Positions 9,782 through 17,684 of a stretch of DNA of 57,179 bases are shown here, in pieces. Position 1 is the first letter of the stretch. Each line of letters starts with the position of its first letter. The translations under genes and the position numbers were made by a program. This DNA is from an uncultured Bacteriovoracaceae bacterium (GTDB taxonomy: Bacteria > Bdellovibrionota > Bacteriovoracia > Bacteriovoracales > Bacteriovoracaceae). The notes under the pieces were generated by a model, which made no database searches, was not told the origin of the DNA, and saw only the letters and a list, made by a program, of their open reading frames with translations. The DNA is taken from assembly GCA_937930825.1 (NCBI GenBank), contig CALHBL010000136.1, positions 1 through 57,179 on the forward strand, in the 5' to 3' direction.

Positions 9782-10611
9782 TTCAAAACCTCCCCAACAG
9801 AAGGTAGAGTTATCGCCGAAAAAGAGTAAGTTCTTAATTTCGTGGATATCTCTTGGTTCGTTTTTTTATTAGAATTATAACGAGATCTTAAATCGTCGTA
9901 GAATGCTTTAATCTCAAGTTCAATTTTAATATGCTCTTCATCGGTAACTCTAAAGAAAGAACTTTTCCACATATCAAATATTGAACTAAATCCCACCACT
10001 TTATTTCTAAGTATAGCTAACTCTGCTGTATAACGAGTAAAAGATTCTGTATTAATAAACTGATACCAGCTGCCTTCACTGTTCCTTTGCACTTCACCCA
10101 AATCATACTTCAAGACGCATTCATCATATTTAGTTTCTGCCCATCCCTGAAAAAGTGATAGAATTTTCTCAGAACTAGGATTAACGTACTCTTCAATACT
10201 ATTGTCTATTGTTTTAGCATATCTAAAATAGCAAAATCCAAAAACAACCTCTTCGCGTAAGCTTTGATCACCAAACCATGAAGTTAAGAAGTATGTTTCA
10301 TAGATATCGTCGACCTCAAAGCTCGTAATATCATCCCAATCTTTATTTTTTAAAATATTAGCTTTTATAAACCACTTAAGATCATCAGGAACCTTCCTTA
10401 TCCAATCCATAGGATTTTCAGAACTAAATGCCTTGGTGAGAATTGCGGCGACTGTTCGGGTTTTTGGCATTCGTGAGATTAGGCCTTCCTGCCAGCGCCA
10501 GCCTGTGCTAGTTCCAATGACGTCCATGGCATTATTAGTCTTGGCTATATCGACCAGCTGACTAACAATGCTTTGGGCATTGGGTAAGGTTAAATTAATT
10601 TGTGCATCCAC
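9778..10611 (-). CDS. hypothetical protein, partner of the Gly-rich secreted protein
   Basis: The protein has 277 residues, is not recognised, and lacks an obvious signal peptide or membrane segment. It is rich in aromatic and charged residues (TSTGWRWQEGL, DLKWFIKANI, YETYFLTSWFGDQS) and looks soluble and mainly helical. The start is GTG, with AAGGGG about 9 bases upstream. It overlaps the next gene by 4 bases, and a possible small secreted ORF lies 21 bases upstream, suggesting a three-gene unit on this strand. Function is unknown. Confidence 0.75.
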   Translation of the reverse strand: MDAQINLTLPNAQSIVSQLVDIAKTNNAMDVIGTSTGWRWQEGLISRMPKTRTVAAILTKAFSSENPMDWIRKVPDDLKWFIKANILKNKDWDDITSFEVDDIYETYFLTSWFGDQSLREEVVFGFCYFRYAKTIDNSIEEYVNPSSEKILSLFQGWAETKYDECVLKYDLGEVQRNSEGSWYQFINTESFTRYTAELAILRNKVVGFSSIFDMWKSSFFRVTDEEHIKIELEIKAFYDDLRSRYNSNKKTNQEISTKLRTYSFSAITLPSVGEVLK

Positions 10612-10632
10612 TAATGAAGTCCCCTTAAATAT

Positions 10633-10818
10633 TTATCTTGAAAACTGATTTCCCATTGTTTTTTTGAAGAAACAATACTTTTGCTCCTTCTGAGTAAGAA
10701 TTACAGGTCCAGACTGCGCAACTATCTGATTTAAGTTGAGGGCTTTCATTAAAATGAAAAGACAGGTTAATGAAATTCGTTTTTTAGGAAATACACTGCC
10801 AAAGCCTTGATTTTTCAT
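10633..10818 (-). CDS. possible small secreted protein (61 residues)
   Basis: This short ORF begins with a plausible signal peptide: a basic PKKR, a hydrophobic stretch ISLTCLFILMKAL, and a polar end IVAQSG that could be cleaved, leaving about 25 residues. It is the first frame of the minus-strand group, 21 bases upstream of the 277-residue gene. No strong ribosome site precedes its ATG, so it may be chance. It is kept because of its position and signal-like composition. Confidence 0.35.
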   Translation of the reverse strand: MKNQGFGSVFPKKRISLTCLFILMKALNLNQIVAQSGPVILTQKEQKYCFFKKTMGNQFSR

Positions 10819-10932
10819 TTTGTGGAAATTTGGTTTTACACATTATGAAATAGCAGTGAAATCTGAATATACCCCAAATAAAATCTTCGCTATCAAAGGC
10901 ATGACTTAATCAATGAGTAACAAGGCGATAGA

Positions 10933-11379
10933 ATGCAAGAAAATAGAACGATCGAAGACCTTATAAAGAGCAAAATCGATGCTGTTCACCAGGCACAAGT
11001 GAATCATCTCAACCTATCCCTTGTTAGTAAGCTTAGCGAAATTGGGATTTCTGAAAACCGACTTGGCCGTATCCTCTTTGGTATCATTAAGCTCAAAGAA
11101 GATGATAAAATCACTATCGTAACTTCTCATTGTTCAAAATATTACCATTTTTCATTCTGTCACAGGGACTGTGGCAACCTCATCTTCCCCAAGAATGGAC
11201 CTACTCTTCCCCTCTCTACTGATAAGCTCTTTCCAGCAGCAGATCAAGTATCCCCCATTCTTCTACGAGAATTCGAAGATGTCGATCTCTTCTGCACCTT
11301 ATCCCCCGGTGCGGAAGAGCTCCATCTTCGAATTCCTCTTCTCTCTAATAGCTTACAAACTCTTGAGAAGGCCTCTTAG
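10933..11379 (+). CDS. hypothetical protein (148 residues)
   Basis: No family is recognised. The protein has no signal peptide or membrane segment. It begins with a helical, charged region (MQENRTIEDLIKSK), and the middle holds a Cys/His cluster (SHCSKYYHFSFCHRDCGN, about residues 65-82) that could bind metal, although the spacing fits no standard finger. An AAGG ribosome site precedes the ATG. It is divergent from the minus-strand secreted-protein group and is followed by the protease lipoprotein gene, which appears to have its own promoter. Confidence 0.7.
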   Translation: MQENRTIEDLIKSKIDAVHQAQVNHLNLSLVSKLSEIGISENRLGRILFGIIKLKEDDKITIVTSHCSKYYHFSFCHRDCGNLIFPKNGPTLPLSTDKLFPAADQVSPILLREFEDVDLFCTLSPGAEELHLRIPLLSNSLQTLEKAS

Positions 11380-11403
11380 GCCTGTGCACCGACTTTAAAT
11401 ATG

Positions 11404-11431
11404 TAAACTTTTATAAGAAAAAGGCCGAAGA
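11404..11431 (+). promoter_or_regulatory. sigma-28 (FliA)-like promoter before the protease lipoprotein
   Basis: TAAACTTT (11404-11411), 12 bases, then GCCGAAGA (11424-11431). The E. coli FliA consensus, from memory, is TAAAGTTT-N11-GCCGATAA, so the matches are 7/8 and 6/8. It ends only 6 bases before the ATG, which would make the transcript leaderless or nearly so; this is the weakest of the three similar sites. Confidence 0.4.
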
Positions 11432-11437
11432 GATTGC

Positions 11438-12208
11438 ATGCGCAATCTATTTCTTACCATTTTTATCCTCTGCTTTTCTAGCTCCTGTACTCAGCTAGTT
11501 CGTAATCCCTCAAATATATTTGGAAGAGATGATAGAATAAAGCTTCCTCTTAAGGCCGCTCCAAGCGTAGGCAGACTCTTCAAAAATCGCCTAGATTTAT
11601 CAAGTTGGGGTACGGCATTTCACATATCACAGTGCCACCTGCTTAGTGCTTACCATGTGGTAAAAAGTACTGATAAAGAAATGACATCAAATGATACGGC
11701 CTATTTTCTTTCCATTAAAGAAAAAGGACTTATCGCGGCCAAACCTATTGCCTGGGGGACCCCACATAAAGGCAACCTCAATGATAATGACTGGGTAATT
11801 CTCAAACTAGAAAAATGTATTAGCTTAACCAAGAATGAAATATTCCAACTATCACCCTACCAGAATGTAAATGAGTTGAGATCCCTAAAGGTAAAACTCA
11901 TTGGATTTCCTGAAGATCATGATCCTCGAAATGTCTATATTGATGAAAAGTGCAAAGTAGGTGACGAGCCTATTGACCCTAAGGATGGAGATGGAATCGG
12001 TCACAATTGTGCCACCAGACCGGGTAACTCTGGATCTCCTATTTTCCATGGAAGCCTCAACTCTCGCCCCATTGCGATTGCCATCACAGTATCCAGCAAG
12101 GGCAACCTTCAAGACTCAATCTCAGGGTATTTCCCCTGGATTGCCAATAGAGCAACTCCTATTGCTCCTATTAGGGCCGCATTTCAAAAGTTATTGCCGA
12201 TAAAATAA
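11438..12208 (+). CDS. V8-like (S1B-type) trypsin-fold serine protease, lipoprotein
   Basis: This is a predicted membrane-anchored secreted endopeptidase. The signal peptide ends in a lipobox (FSSSC, Cys17). The chymotrypsin-fold triad is visible: His73 in LLSAYHVV, Asp118 in NDNDWVILKL, and Ser198 in GNSGSP, a form typical of glutamyl-endopeptidase/V8 relatives rather than GDSGGP. At 256 residues the length is normal for the fold. An insert between Asp and Ser (PIDPKDGDGIG) is acidic and could bind calcium. It is preceded by a sigma-28-like site and followed after 48 bases by another secreted-protein gene, suggesting coordinated expression with it. The substrate is unknown. Confidence 0.87.
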   Translation: MRNLFLTIFILCFSSSCTQLVRNPSNIFGRDDRIKLPLKAAPSVGRLFKNRLDLSSWGTAFHISQCHLLSAYHVVKSTDKEMTSNDTAYFLSIKEKGLIAAKPIAWGTPHKGNLNDNDWVILKLEKCISLTKNEIFQLSPYQNVNELRSLKVKLIGFPEDHDPRNVYIDEKCKVGDEPIDPKDGDGIGHNCATRPGNSGSPIFHGSLNSRPIAIAITVSSKGNLQDSISGYFPWIANRATPIAPIRAAFQKLLPIK

Positions 12209-12209
12209 C

Positions 12210-12237
12210 TCAAGTTTAGAGAAAGATATGCCGATAT
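12210..12237 (+). promoter_or_regulatory. sigma-28 (FliA)-like promoter before the transglutaminase-like gene
   Basis: TCAAGTTT (12210-12217), 12 bases, then GCCGATAT (12230-12237); each box matches the remembered FliA consensus at 7/8. The -10 ends 19 bases before the TTG start, with the ribosome site AAAAGGA between them. This is the best of the three similar sites. Confidence 0.62.
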
Positions 12238-12256
12238 AAATAGAAAAGGATACTTT

Positions 12257-14101
12257 TTGAAATTAACTCTTTTCATTATTGCCCTCTCTATTTCAACACA
12301 GCTCTTGGCAGACTCACTCGAGCTTTTTGGCCTTAAAGAGGTCGAGTCTGTACCAACGACCGCCCCCGAAATAGTGGCACAAACAAGTCATTTCTCAATA
12401 ACATATTCTGGTTTTTTTACATCTAAAGACTCTAGTGCCAAATCAAGAGGTACTTATGGAAAGAATAATTATCGTAATTTCATGAATGCACTTGCAGCAC
12501 AAGGAAATACAAATGCCCTTAATATTTTAACTCTTGAGGACCTAGAGAGCGATTACTTAGCGACTAACAAAGCTCAATCATATTGGAGCACACTTTCAGG
12601 CCCAGAGCGCTCTGGACTGCTTCACATTTATGCTCAACAAATAATCAATCAAAATATCCCCTTAGGGTTAATTCTTAGTGAATACTCAATCAGATCTATG
12701 ATCTTAAATCCAAGCCAATGGAAGAACTATCTCCATGAAATAAAAGATAAATTGTCATTTGAAGAAAAAATTCGACTGGCCTCTCACTTTGGTGGAAAAT
12801 TTGGTGATAATTATAATTACGATAGGGCAGATCAAGTTGGCAGTGAAGGCGAAGGCATCGTTACTATTGAAGAAATGCTACAATCAGTCTCTAGCAATGA
12901 GCCCGGTGGTATTTGCCGAGATGTTACTCTTGCTCAATCTCAAATTCTAAAGGAGTTAGGGGTCGCTCACTCTAGTATTTATATGGTTTCCTATAAAACA
13001 ACAAATGGAAGGCATGCTATTTTAGCCGCTCTTGATCCAGAAAATCCGGGAAATATTGTTAAATTAAACTACTCTTACATAACGGAGAACAGCGAAGTTC
13101 ATGGAAATGCACAGCTCACACAAGACACAACAATTCCAGACATAGGTATTCTCTATAAAGTTTATGATGCCAATGGCACCCCTGTAGCTCAAGTCCCAAC
13201 AGAAGTTGGTCAAATTTTTAAGGATGTTACCAACCAAGACAGACATCATTTTTCTAAAAACTATATGCTTCAAAAAGCTCAAATTCAAACTTACTTTGGA
13301 CAGGCTACCCTCTTTAAAGGAGAAACAAGTGCTGCGGATAAAGTAAGTGGTGTTGCCTTAAACGGAAGTATGAAAGGCAGAAGCTGGGAAAGTGATTATT
13401 CCGCTGCCATTGCAAATAGAAAAGGTAACAGAACTCTTGTCACCATTGATCAAATTTCTGTTTATGCCCATTTAAATTTTAGGCTTAATTCTCCAGACAT
13501 GAATATTGGTAATAACTTTAAAGTTAAAGCTTTCTCAGGTATTCAATCTGAGAACCAACTTGCAACGACTAGATTAAGAAGAAAGAGTAACTCTACTATT
13601 TTAGCGGATGATTATGGAATAGACCCATCAACAGTTGTCTATGCAGGGGTGAGAGCAGATTGGAAAACAAAAAAGGGAAGAGCCAGTAGTGAATTCAAAG
13701 CCTCGACGTATCACGATTGGAATAATGTTGTTAATACTTCCGAAGGGCAAGGACTTCACCCCGAACAAGTAACTTGGACGACACAACATTCGGAGAATTT
13801 ATCTGAGTCTACTGAAGTTACCGGCAGCTTAAGTGTCCAAGGAAGCCAGTTAGGTGGCTCGGCAACTATAAATACACAATTTCGTAATACAGAAAATGGT
13901 CTATCTGCTCAAGCAAGTTATCAAATGTCACTTGGAAGGCCTCCTTCTTTTACTGAGGATTTTAATGAAATGATAAGTTTTGAGATATCAAAAGATGAAA
14001 GAGACGAGCATAAACTGGGGCCTATCTATAGTATTCAGTATCAAAAAAACCTAGCAAACGATGACGAAGTACTGGGTATAGATTTTGGTTGGGACCATTA
14101 A
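12257..14101 (+). CDS. exported protein with transglutaminase-like cysteine-peptidase domain and beta-rich C-terminal half
   Basis: The protein has 614 residues with a signal peptide (hydrophobic 2-17, cleavage near LLA-DS). Around residues 217-262 is a transglutaminase-like core: Cys220 in GGICRDVT, His253 in GRHAIL, and Asp260 in ALDPE. This is the Cys-His-Asp order of that superfamily, used for proteolysis, amide hydrolysis or cross-linking. From about 380 to the end the sequence alternates polar and apolar residues with many Ser/Thr/Asn (GSLSVQGSQLGGSATI), like outer-membrane beta strands. The fold and location of this half are inference. The start is TTG with AAAAGGA upstream. A sigma-28-like promoter is directly upstream. 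It probably acts in the periplasm or at the outer membrane. Confidence 0.72.
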   Translation: MKLTLFIIALSISTQLLADSLELFGLKEVESVPTTAPEIVAQTSHFSITYSGFFTSKDSSAKSRGTYGKNNYRNFMNALAAQGNTNALNILTLEDLESDYLATNKAQSYWSTLSGPERSGLLHIYAQQIINQNIPLGLILSEYSIRSMILNPSQWKNYLHEIKDKLSFEEKIRLASHFGGKFGDNYNYDRADQVGSEGEGIVTIEEMLQSVSSNEPGGICRDVTLAQSQILKELGVAHSSIYMVSYKTTNGRHAILAALDPENPGNIVKLNYSYITENSEVHGNAQLTQDTTIPDIGILYKVYDANGTPVAQVPTEVGQIFKDVTNQDRHHFSKNYMLQKAQIQTYFGQATLFKGETSAADKVSGVALNGSMKGRSWESDYSAAIANRKGNRTLVTIDQISVYAHLNFRLNSPDMNIGNNFKVKAFSGIQSENQLATTRLRRKSNSTILADDYGIDPSTVVYAGVRADWKTKKGRASSEFKASTYHDWNNVVNTSEGQGLHPEQVTWTTQHSENLSESTEVTGSLSVQGSQLGGSATINTQFRNTENGLSAQASYQMSLGRPPSFTEDFNEMISFEISKDERDEHKLGPIYSIQYQKNLANDDEVLGIDFGWDH

Positions 14102-14106
14102 AAGAC

Positions 14107-14134
14107 TCAAGTTTTTAACCGAGCAATCCGATAC
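14107..14134 (+). promoter_or_regulatory. sigma-28 (FliA)-like promoter before the 53-residue lipoprotein
   Basis: TCAAGTTT (14107-14114), 12 bases, then TCCGATAC (14127-14134). The -35 box is identical and the spacing equal to the site at 12210. The -10 end is 29 bases from the GTG start. Confidence 0.55.
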
Positions 14135-14163
14135 AGTAATAAACATCAAACGAAGGTTTGCTA

Positions 14164-14325
14164 GTGAAGAGAGCTGTTATCCTTGCCTGTATTTTAACTT
14201 CATCATGTACTATATACTCCACTAGAGATCAGAGGCTACTAAAGGCAACTCAAGAGAAAGAAAAAGAGGACATTCTGAAAAAGAAGAAGAAGAAGTACTA
14301 CCGCTCTCTTTCAAGTGAAGATTGA
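14164..14325 (+). CDS. small lipoprotein (53 residues)
   Basis: This frame begins at GTG and reads MKRAVILACILTSSCTIYST, so it has a short basic N region, a hydrophobic core and a lipobox LTSSC with Cys15. The mature part is only about 39 residues, very charged, with a run of six Lys followed by YYRS. GAAGG lies 7 bases before the start and a sigma-28-like promoter precedes it. The last 28 bases overlap the end of the convergent glycosyltransferase gene. Function is unknown; a Lys-rich tail on a lipid anchor could bind envelope polymers, which is a guess. Confidence 0.65.
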   Translation: MKRAVILACILTSSCTIYSTRDQRLLKATQEKEKEDILKKKKKKYYRSLSSED

Positions 14326-15083
14326 TTTTTTAATTCTAATAACTTTGAGTATTTTAAAAAAGCTGACAGAGCATTAATCGTACAGATTATTAAACCATAG
14401 CGCCCATCCAAGAAACCTCTTTTAAGAACGTAGTCTTTCAAAAACTTGAGAGGTGGCCTCGTTATAACTTTAAAAATACTTGAGCGAGTTCCGGCCTCAT
14501 AAGCAGACTTTGCAGCAATTGTCGTAAACTTATTAGTTTGTTCTATATGGTCACTAATGGAATCATAGCTATAGTGAAGTAGATCTCCCTTTAGCCATAC
14601 AGGCGCTTGATTAGATTTCAAGTGAAGGTAATCGTGTGGATTACTCCCGGACCAGACAACAAGATCTTTTCTTGCAAGCCTTAGTTTAACATCAGGATAC
14701 CACCCGCTGTGGCGAACCCAAAATCCTGCGTAGTCAGTTAATCGATTGAATGAGTAGGCTTCGGCAATGAAGTTCTTTTTTACTGCTAAAATGCTATCTC
14801 TTAGCTCAGAACCAATCACTTCATCTGCATCTAAACTTAAAACCACATCATGTGTACACAGGGATAGGGCAAAGTTTTTCTGCTCTATATGGCCTACAAA
14901 CTTGTTTTCATAAAAAATTACCTCTTGATAACTTTGGGCCATACTTGGTGTCTTATCGGTAGAAAACGAATCAACAACAATTATCTCATCTGCAATTCCT
15001 AACAGAGAATTAAGACAGCGAGAAATTTTGTCTTCTTCATTAAAACATATAATTGCTGCTGAAATTTTTACTGAATTGGCCAA
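14298..15083 (-). CDS. glycosyltransferase family 2, WaaE/KdtX-like
   Basis: This is a GT-A-fold transferase, probably adding a sugar to the inner LPS core. The N terminus has ISAAIICFNEEDKISRCL and IVVDSFSTDKT (nucleotide binding), then LSLDADEV (DxD, metal binding), and AYSFNRLTDYAGFWVRHSGW, a stretch I associate with WaaE/KdtX/LgtF beta-1,4-glucosyltransferases of heptose. At 261 residues the length is usual for that group. The start is TTG with TAGGA 7 bases upstream. It lies next to a GT9 heptosyltransferase-like gene on the other strand, consistent with LPS core work. Its 3' end overlaps the small lipoprotein gene. Confidence 0.88.
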   Translation of the reverse strand: MANSVKISAAIICFNEEDKISRCLNSLLGIADEIIVVDSFSTDKTPSMAQSYQEVIFYENKFVGHIEQKNFALSLCTHDVVLSLDADEVIGSELRDSILAVKKNFIAEAYSFNRLTDYAGFWVRHSGWYPDVKLRLARKDLVVWSGSNPHDYLHLKSNQAPVWLKGDLLHYSYDSISDHIEQTNKFTTIAAKSAYEAGTRSSIFKVITRPPLKFLKDYVLKRGFLDGRYGLIICTINALSAFLKYSKLLELKNQSSLERER

Positions 15084-15183
15084 TCGTAATCCTAAGAAGA
15101 GAGGTCTTTCTTTATATATCGCTACTGGATATGACTATATTAGCATAGCTTCTCCTGCAGGCAACGCCATGATTAAACTCTTC

Positions 15184-15212
15184 AAGACAACACCTCTATT
15201 TTAACCTATGAT
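15184..15212 (+). promoter_or_regulatory. sigma-70 promoter placed directly at the GT9 start codon
   Basis: AAGACA (15184-15189), 17 bases, then TATGAT (15207-15212). The ATG begins 7 bases after the -10 ends, about where transcription would start, and no Shine-Dalgarno sequence is visible. This fits a leaderless mRNA. Confidence 0.5.
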
Positions 15213-15218
15213 TAATCA

Positions 15219-16223
15219 ATGAAAAAATCCCTCCCAAAGACCTTGCTTGTCCTCAAGAACAGAGCACTTGGCGACTCTATTATCACTCTTGGTGCTATAC
15301 AGTATCTAAAGGAAATTCTGCCAGAAACTCGTATCATTTACGCAGTACCCAAATGGATCGCCCCCCTCTATGAGAATCTAGAAACTAAAGCGGATAAAGT
15401 CATCTCCCTAGATTTTAAAAACCTTTCTTCATGGAAAGAGAGTCGTCAAAAGTTGAAAAAAGAAGGCATAGATACAGTCGTCGAATTTTTTCAAAGCGGT
15501 AGAACAGCAAAGTTTTTCAATACCTATAAGTTCATTGGTGGACCCCGCTACTTCTTTCATAATCATCACAGTAGTAAAGGAATTGTTCATAATCAGGGTA
15601 AGATCAAAGCAAATATTCAAAGGGATTTAGATGCAGCTTGGACTTACTTTAGTGAGGGAGCTATCCCCTCTTATAAAGACTACTGCCCTCAGGCAAAAAT
15701 TAAGCAATCGGTAGAAAAGGAAAGAAAAATTATTCTAGGTGTAGTCGCCACCAGAGAGACTAAGATGTGGCCTCTTACGTCTTATGTAGAACTTGCTAGA
15801 CTCTTAAATCAAAAGAACCCAGACTTTCGAGTTGAAATTCCACTAGGACCTGGTGATCAGAAAATAGAACGAGAGCTCAATCGTTTAGGCCTCCCTCCCA
15901 ATACTAAGCTCCTAAAAGCAAGCTTGAAAGATCTTCCGCTACACCTATCTAAAGCACTACTCTATGCAGGCAACGATACTGGGATTAAGCATATTTGCGC
16001 GGCCTTAGATATTCCAACGATTACACTCTTTGGTCCTGAACCTCCTCATGAATGGCATCCTTATAATATAGAAGAACATCCTTTCTTTTTTAAAGAGCCT
16101 CTTGAGTGCCGAACGAAAGTCAGTCATTACTGCGGCCTTTCCACTTGTGACTCTATGATTTGCTTAAATGATTTTAAGCCAATAGAGGTTTATGGAAAGT
16201 TGAAAGAAATTATAACAGCTTAA
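15219..16223 (+). CDS. glycosyltransferase family 9 (heptosyltransferase-like)
   Basis: This is a GT-B-fold transferase of the ADP-heptose:LPS heptosyltransferase family, acting on the cytoplasmic side of the inner membrane. It has the N-terminal RALGDSIITLGAIQYLKE, the mid KMWPLTSYVELARLLN, and the C-terminal donor-site block YAGNDTGIKHICAALDIPTI followed by LFGPEPPHEWHPY. At 334 residues the length is normal. Four Cys near the C terminus (CRTKVSHYCGLSTCDSMIC) are often seen in this family. It is monocistronic with a promoter abutting the ATG, and convergent with the GT22 gene 12 bases away. The exact sugar cannot be read from sequence. Confidence 0.88.
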   Translation: MKKSLPKTLLVLKNRALGDSIITLGAIQYLKEILPETRIIYAVPKWIAPLYENLETKADKVISLDFKNLSSWKESRQKLKKEGIDTVVEFFQSGRTAKFFNTYKFIGGPRYFFHNHHSSKGIVHNQGKIKANIQRDLDAAWTYFSEGAIPSYKDYCPQAKIKQSVEKERKIILGVVATRETKMWPLTSYVELARLLNQKNPDFRVEIPLGPGDQKIERELNRLGLPPNTKLLKASLKDLPLHLSKALLYAGNDTGIKHICAALDIPTITLFGPEPPHEWHPYNIEEHPFFFKEPLECRTKVSHYCGLSTCDSMICLNDFKPIEVYGKLKEIITA

Positions 16224-16235
16224 CTTTCTAAATTT

Positions 16236-17684
16236 CTAATTACATTTGAAGAGTGACCAAACCCGTGAACGGCTCAGCCAATTACCTATATTAAAGTGAA
16301 GCAACCACTCTGGATAGGCCAAGTATAAAGAGGTACAATTTTCCTTATTCGATAACTCAAAATAATCAGCGCCCTTTCTCAAGAAAATATACTTAGGCCC
16401 AGATACCCCATTAAGATCTTTTAAGTCCTTCCAAACTTCAACAGAAAAATCTGGTTTTTTATAAAACTCAATATCCAAACCTAGCATTGTGAAAGGACTC
16501 TCATCTTTGGCATATATTTTAGTAATTTCTTCCTTACCCCAAAGGAATGAGTAGAAGTTCACAGAAGGATTTACGGCCTTTGTTGAGGCAATAACAAGAG
16601 CACATAAGTTAACAAGTAAGCAAAGATTGATAAGGAAACGAAAAGACTTCTTATTCCAATATTCCCTAATTCTACTTTCATATTCCTGATAGAAGAAAAG
16701 AAGAAAGAGAGGAGATAGAACCATTGTTGGAAAGAGATAGCGCACTTCTTTATGGCCAATTAAAGAATGGAAAATAAAAAGAGGGAGTGTCATCCATGTA
16801 AGAGGATGACGCCACATTTTAACCCAACCCCAGATTGTTCCACAGAGCAAGAGAAGTGATAGAGGTGGAAGTCCACGCAGGAAACTCCAGCGAATATATT
16901 CCCACACAGGTGCATGACCAGAGCCTGCAAGACGGCCCTCAATGAAATTAGTTCTATAATAGTGCCAAAGGCTAAAGCCCCACTCCCCATAACCCCAATA
17001 GTCTATAACTGTTCCGATGCCTATTGCTATAATCACTCCAAGAGCTGAATAAACTAATTTAGGATAGTTTCTGTTTTCTATAAAAAGACAATAGAACCAA
17101 ACAAAGGCCACTGGCAGGGCCATCTGAAAGCGGGCATGGTACGTCAAGCCCCAAAGGAGGCCAGCTAAAAAGAACCAACGTGTTTCTTTCTTAGTAAGGA
17201 AAATTACCGTTCCTAAAATGAAGAGTGAAATAGATAAAGACTCTGAACTTGTTCGCACATGGACAAAGGGAGCAAACCAAATGAAGTTTAATAAGATAAA
17301 ACCCCACTTTTGTAAGCGCTCATTCTCGCTAAACCATACTTTTAAAAGTCTTGTTAGATATAGTGTTGCGAACCAACCAAAGAAGCCCGTCAAAAAGCGA
17401 TAGTACCAAGAATAGAAGAAGGGGTTATCAATACCCATAAGTTTCAATGGAGCTGAAAGACAGTAGTATAAGAATGTTTGCAGCCATGGACGTATTTTAT
17501 CGTGATATTCCCATGGAAGCTGGTCCGCACTTATTCCATCCCACTTTAAATTAAGAAATTCTATAATTTGAAAATGTTCATCAAAATGTTGAAAGCCAGT
17601 AGAAAAGTAACTTGCCCACAAGTGAATTATGACAGACGCCCAAAGCAAGAACTTAAAACTTAATTTATCAATTGCAGCAATCAC
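16236..17684 (-). CDS. GT22-like (Alg9/PIG-B type) membrane mannosyltransferase
   Basis: This is a polytopic GT-C transferase of 482 residues with about ten hydrophobic segments. The family motif HFDEHFQIIEF (about residues 33-43) sits in the first periplasmic loop, followed by WEYHDKIRPWLQ, as in Alg9/PIG-B/GT22 enzymes, which use polyprenyl-phosphate sugars. The HKEVRYLFP block (about 313-321) is another family signature. It overlaps the upstream GT2 gene by 4 bases. That gene resembles polyprenyl-phosphate-glucose synthases and may supply its donor. Confidence 0.83.
   Translation of the reverse strand: MIAAIDKLSFKFLLWASVIIHLWASYFSTGFQHFDEHFQIIEFLNLKWDGISADQLPWEYHDKIRPWLQTFLYYCLSAPLKLMGIDNPFFYSWYYRFLTGFFGWFATLYLTRLLKVWFSENERLQKWGFILLNFIWFAPFVHVRTSSESLSISLFILGTVIFLTKKETRWFFLAGLLWGLTYHARFQMALPVAFVWFYCLFIENRNYPKLVYSALGVIIAIGIGTVIDYWGYGEWGFSLWHYYRTNFIEGRLAGSGHAPVWEYIRWSFLRGLPPLSLLLLCGTIWGWVKMWRHPLTWMTLPLFIFHSLIGHKEVRYLFPTMVLSPLFLLFFYQEYESRIREYWNKKSFRFLINLCLLVNLCALVIASTKAVNPSVNFYSFLWGKEEITKIYAKDESPFTMLGLDIEFYKKPDFSVEVWKDLKDLNGVSGPKYIFLRKGADYFELSNKENCTSLYLAYPEWLLHFNIGNWLSRSRVWSLFKCN

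Noticed and set aside
12196-12203. GCCGATAA, a perfect FliA -10 box at the end of the protease gene
   Set aside because: No TAAAGTTT-like box lies 11-12 bases upstream, and it is within the last codons of the gene; the site at 12210-12237 is better.
14275-14299. AAG repeat coding for six Lys as a simple-sequence contingency locus
   Set aside because: Only a few units; a three-base unit would not shift frame, so phase variation is unlikely.
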